Shown here piece after piece: positions 7,623-9,665 of a stretch of DNA of 9,665 bases. Below the pieces are notes generated by a model. The model had not been told where the DNA came from. It saw only the letters and a list, made by a program, of their open reading frames with translations, and made no database searches. Both the position numbers and the translations under genes were made by a program. This DNA is from Novosphingobium sp. (lineage in GTDB: Bacteria > Pseudomonadota > Alphaproteobacteria > Sphingomonadales > Sphingomonadaceae): the NCBI GenBank assembly GCA_030830245.1, contig JAURNJ010000171.1, positions 1-9,665 of the forward strand. The letters run 5' to 3'. Position 1 is the stretch's first letter. Each line of letters opens with the position of its first letter.

Positions 7623-7712
7623 GGACAGGTGGCAGAGCGGTTGAATGCACCGGTCTTGAAAACCGGCGTGGGTGCAAGCCCACCGTGGGTTCGAATCCCA
7701 CCCTGTCCGCCA
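7623..7712 (+). tRNA. tRNA-Ser, anticodon UGA
   Basis: A complete serine tRNA of 90 nt including an encoded CCA end. The acceptor stem GGACAGG (7623-7629) pairs with CCTGTCC (7702-7708), followed by discriminator G and CCA (7710-7712). The anticodon stem CCGGT/ACCGG encloses the loop CTTGAAA with anticodon TGA at 7657-7659. A long variable arm (GTGGG paired with CCCAC) marks it as class II, and the T arm is GTGGG-TTCGAAT-CCCAC. It reads UCA and, by wobble, other UCN codons. It is on the opposite strand to all the confidently called genes in the window. No intrinsic terminator with a GC stem follows; only a T-rich stretch occurs at about 7731-7737. Confidence 0.98.
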
Positions 7713-7854
7713 GCAATTCTCCCAAGTGTATGTTTTTAATTTCATAATGATTGCCATTACAGATTTAGATGCATTTAAGATACACTCTAACCCTTCGCTG
7801 TCTCGATACATCAGGCGTCTAAGGGCGATTCTAAGGCTAGGCCTATCTATCCAC
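7713..7854. other. AT-rich non-coding spacer after tRNA-Ser
   Basis: No gene is supported here. By hand count 7721-7790 is about 29% GC and 7721-7860 about 39%, far below the flanking genes. It contains a perfect small hairpin (TAATG/CATTA, 7745-7759), an interrupted inverted repeat GTGTAT (7726-7731) and ATACAC (7780-7785), the near-palindrome around ATGCAT (7769-7774), and two direct copies of TCTAAGG (7818-7824 and 7830-7836). A position directly 3' of a tRNA is a common place for integrated elements, but no integrase and no duplicated tRNA end is visible. Confidence 0.5.
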
Positions 7855-7886
7855 AAAAAAGGGGCTAGCATCGCTGCCAGCCCCTT
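7855..7886 (-). terminator. Intrinsic terminator for leftward transcription
   Basis: On the minus strand AAGGGGCT pairs with AGCCCCTT, followed by a G-U wobble and GCA/UGC closing a GCGA tetraloop (GNRA class), giving a 12-pair stem. The RNA then runs into U residues from the six-A tract at 7855-7860. Read on the plus strand, the stem has an A-C mismatch and no T-run, so it acts mainly leftward. It is the natural end of the ntrY-ntrX transcript, about 230 nt below the ntrX stop, and keeps that transcript from running antisense into tRNA-Ser. Confidence 0.85.
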
Positions 7887-7896
7887 CCCTGTTGAA

Positions 7897-7945
7897 CCAC
7901 CTCGCGCAGATTTTACCTGAAGGTCCGTCAGTCTGCGCGTGGAGG
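7897..7945 (-). other. Stem-loop upstream of the terminator
   Basis: The arms 7897-7910 and 7932-7945 match at 12 of 14 positions as an inverted repeat, with a perfect core CGCGCAGA/TCTGCGCG. The 21-nt loop can form a further CTGA/TCAG pair (7917-7920 with 7928-7931). It starts 7 nt after the remnant's stop codon and ends 10 nt before the terminator hairpin in the direction of leftward transcription. Possible roles are a 3'UTR RNA structure or a leftover element end. No protein-coding reading explains the symmetry. Confidence 0.55.
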
Positions 7946-7951
7946 ATTCCG

Positions 7952-8077
7952 TTACGCCGTCAGCGTGATCTTTGAGAAGGCTCCGGCCTGTGCGATGGCA
8001 ACATCGGTCAGCTGGCTCGCATAGATGTTCACGATGCCCGAAGAGCCGTTGGCTCGATAGAACCAGTAGGCAACGCA
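7952..8077 (-). pseudogene. C-terminal protein remnant below ntrX
   Basis: A 41-codon frame runs from just after an in-frame TAG (8078-8080) to a TAA (7952-7954). There is no ATG in it, and the only GTG would leave 26 residues. The peptide reads naturally: VAYWFYRANGSSGIVNIYAS followed by QLTDVAIAQAGAFSKITLTA, rich in beta-prone and small residues. This resembles the end of a larger protein. The stretch just upstream is open in a different frame (LNKPARFPSG, about 8084-8113), so a frameshift may have split it. I suspect a phage structural or similar beta-rich protein, but I do not recognise the family. It lies between ntrX and two hairpins, in the ntrYX transcript. Confidence 0.45.
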
Positions 8078-8115
8078 CTAACGCCGGACGGGAAGCGGGC
8101 CGGCTTGTTCAGACC

Positions 8116-9507
8116 CTATTCCTCCTCACCCTCATCCTCCCCCTTGCGATCGCTTATGCCCAACAGCTTGAGCTTGCGGTGCAAGGCCGAGCGCTCCATC
8201 CCGATGTAAGAAGCGGTCTTGGAGATATTGCCTGAGAACCGGCTGATCTGGACCTTGAGGTATTCGCGCTCGAAATTCTCGCGCGCCTCTCGCAGCGGCA
8301 CGCTCATCATCGCCGAAATGCGCGAATCGGCCTGAACATTGCTGTCGAGGATCTCGGGCGGCAGCATGTCCGCCTCGATCCGGGCGAGGTTCTCGCGCGG
8401 GGTCATGATCACGGTACGTTCGACCACGTTGCGCAACTGGCGCACGTTGCCCGGCCACGAATAGGCTTGGAGCGCGGCCATTGCCTCCTCGCCGATTGTC
8501 GGCGGCGGAACCCCCTGCCCGGCCGAAAAGCGCGTGAAGAAGTGCTCGGCCAGCGGGGGAATGTCCTCGCGCCGCTCGCGCAGGGCGGGAATCGCGAGAG
8601 GAACGACATTGAGCCGGTAGAACAGGTCTTCCCGAAACCGCCGATCAGCGATCTCCTTTTCCAGATCGCGCGATGTTGAAGAGACGACCCGCACATCGAC
8701 GCCGATCTGGCGGCTGCCGCCAACCCGGACGAAGCGCTGGTCGGTCAGCACGCGCAAGATGCGCGCCTGGGTGGAAAGCGGCATGTCCGCCACTTCGTCG
8801 AAGTAGAGTGTTCCCCCGTCGGCCATCTCCAGTAGGCCCGGACGGACGAGATTGCCGTCCTGCTCCTCGCCGAACAGTTCCTGCTCGAATCGCTCGGGTG
8901 TGATCCGCGCCGAGTTGACGCTGACAAAGGCATTGTCGGCGCGCTGGCTCCACGCATGCAGCAGCCTCGCGGCCACTTCCTTGCCCGCTCCGGCAGGCCC
9001 GGTGATCAGCATGCGGCTGCCAGTGACGGCGACGCGCTTGATCGTCGCGCGCACCGCATTGATCGACGGGCTGACCCCGGTGAATTCGCCTTCGACTGGA
9101 AGATCGCCGCGCAGGTTCGCATTCTCGCGCCGCAAACGCTCGGTCTCGGTCGCCTTGCCGACCAGATGCAGCAGCTTTTCCGCCTCAAACGGCTTTTCGA
9201 TGAAATCCACCGCGCCGCGCCCGATCGCCGCGACGGCGGTGTCGATATTGCCATGACCGGAAAAGATGATGACTGGCAGGTCGGGCTCGCGCTGCTTGAT
9301 CTCGTCAAGCACTTCAAGGCCGTCCTTGGGGCTGCCGTGGAGCCACACGTCGAGCAGCACGAGGCTGGGGCGCTTTTCGTCGACCATGGCCACCGCTTCG
9401 GTGCTGGTAGCAGCGGTCCGGCAATCATAGCCTTCATCGCTCAGCACACCGGCAACCAGTTCGCGAATGTCGCGTTCGTCGTCAACGATCAGGATATCGA
9501 GTGCCAT
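8116..9507 (-). CDS. ntrX: Nitrogen/redox response regulator NtrX
   Basis: This is a cytoplasmic response regulator of 463 residues, partner of the NtrY sensor kinase. The receiver domain (1-120) has acidic pocket D9-D10, phospho-acceptor D53, S83 and K105. A linker coiled coil (about 120-135) leads to an AAA+ domain (about 140-370): Walker A GPAGAGKE (170-177), Walker B GGTLYFDEV with D237-E238, arginine-rich FREDLFYRLN (291-300) and sensor II WPGNVRQLRN (351-360). A FIS-type helix-turn-helix follows (about 427-450, NISKTASYIGMERSALHRKL), then a very acidic tail. The GAFTGA loop that contacts sigma-54 is absent: after ELFGEE comes QDGNLVRPG. This points to a regulator that does not act as a classical sigma-54 activator, as proposed for other alphaproteobacterial NtrX proteins. 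It starts 7 nt after ntrY. The start fits the MALDILIVDDE opening usual for the family. Confidence 0.95.
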   Translation of the reverse strand: MALDILIVDDERDIRELVAGVLSDEGYDCRTAATSTEAVAMVDEKRPSLVLLDVWLHGSPKDGLEVLDEIKQREPDLPVIIFSGHGNIDTAVAAIGRGAVDFIEKPFEAEKLLHLVGKATETERLRRENANLRGDLPVEGEFTGVSPSINAVRATIKRVAVTGSRMLITGPAGAGKEVAARLLHAWSQRADNAFVSVNSARITPERFEQELFGEEQDGNLVRPGLLEMADGGTLYFDEVADMPLSTQARILRVLTDQRFVRVGGSRQIGVDVRVVSSTSRDLEKEIADRRFREDLFYRLNVVPLAIPALRERREDIPPLAEHFFTRFSAGQGVPPPTIGEEAMAALQAYSWPGNVRQLRNVVERTVIMTPRENLARIEADMLPPEILDSNVQADSRISAMMSVPLREARENFEREYLKVQISRFSGNISKTASYIGMERSALHRKLKLLGISDRKGEDEGEEE

Positions 9508-9514
9508 AGGTGCC

Positions 9515-9665
9515 TTATTCTGCTGCCTGGGGTGCCTGCCGCGAGGCTATGGGATCGCGCGCGAAACTCATGGTGACGATGGCGCCGTTATCTGCGTTGG
9601 TGGCGAAGGTCATGTCACCGCCATGCTCTTCGACGATCTTCTTGACGATTGCGAGGCCAAGCCCC
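9515..9665 (-). CDS. ntrY: Sensor histidine kinase NtrY, C-terminal end (partial)
   Basis: Only the last 49 codons and the TAA stop are in the window; the gene begins to the right of 9665. The peptide opens with GLGLAIVKKIVEEHGG, the G2 box of the HATPase_c domain that closes the ATP lid, then MTFATNADNGAIVTMSF, the final strands of the domain, and a short Ala/Gln tail. This is the standard end of an orthodox histidine kinase. Its position 7 nt ahead of ntrX identifies it as NtrY, a membrane-bound sensor that phosphorylates NtrX in response to nitrogen or oxygen/redox state. The transmembrane, HAMP, PAS and HisKA parts are not visible, so the sensing domain cannot be described. Confidence 0.9.
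   Translation of the reverse strand, partial: GLGLAIVKKIVEEHGGDMTFATNADNGAIVTMSFARDPIASRQAPQAAE

Noticed and set aside
7713..7886. CRISPR array or attachment-site repeats
   Set aside because: Only two 7-base copies (TCTAAGG) and small inverted repeats occur; there is no regular repeat-spacer pattern and no second copy of the tRNA end.
7672..7920. 82-residue plus-strand open frame starting inside the tRNA
   Set aside because: Its start is within tRNA-Ser and it runs through the terminator hairpin. The peptide shows no family signature.
7300..8078. Minus-strand open frames across the tRNA (141 and 203 residues)
   Set aside because: They contain VGFEPTVGLHPRRFSRPVHS and GWDSNPRWACTHAGFQ, which are the well-known false proteins made by translating the antisense strand of tRNA-Ser.
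8956..9576. 206-residue plus-strand open frame
   Set aside because: It is antisense to the receiver and AAA+ parts of ntrX and the end of ntrY; it has no recognisable motif and a shadow-type composition.

Overview
The window is about 9.7 kb of GC-rich DNA from an alphaproteobacterium, most likely a member of the Sphingomonadales. The evidence is the linked gene order (lytic transglycosylase, RlpA-like SPOR protein, D-Ala-D-Ala carboxypeptidase, tmk, holB, metG, tatD, MBL-fold hydrolase), an adjacent ntrY-ntrX pair, and the protein signatures. The genus is an inference and was not tested by any search.

Positions 1-7303, minus strand: eight tightly packed genes that look like one operon read right to left. 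First come three exported cell-wall proteins: an MltB-type lytic transglycosylase, an RlpA-like protein with a C-terminal SPOR domain, and a DacA/DacC-type penicillin-binding carboxypeptidase. Then come five cytoplasmic proteins: thymidylate kinase, DNA polymerase III delta prime, methionyl-tRNA synthetase, the TatD nuclease and the start of an MBL-fold hydrolase. Most junctions overlap by 1-17 nt, or are separated by about 30 nt, so translational coupling is likely. The operon links wall growth and septation with dTTP supply, clamp loading and translation.

Positions 7304-7622: a spacer with no clear gene. It holds one coding-like plus-strand frame ending at 7563, which is either a small protein or the tail of a lost gene, and a GC-rich hairpin just before the tRNA.

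Positions 7623-7712, plus strand: an intact tRNA-Ser(UGA) with an encoded CCA end.

Positions 7713-8115: about 400 nt without an intact gene. This is the least ordinary part of the window. It contains an AT-rich patch (about 29% GC by hand count over 7721-7790), a strong intrinsic terminator pointing left, a second long stem-loop, and a 41-codon protein-tail remnant with no start codon that would keep most of it.

Positions 8116-9665, minus strand: ntrX (complete) and the last 49 codons of ntrY, a two-component system that responds to nitrogen or redox state. NtrX lacks the GAFTGA loop needed to engage sigma-54.

I did not find a convincing new multi-gene system. The best leads are the scar-like region around tRNA-Ser, a possible 3'UTR-derived RNA below ntrX, and two proteins with altered key motifs (NtrX and the RlpA-like protein).
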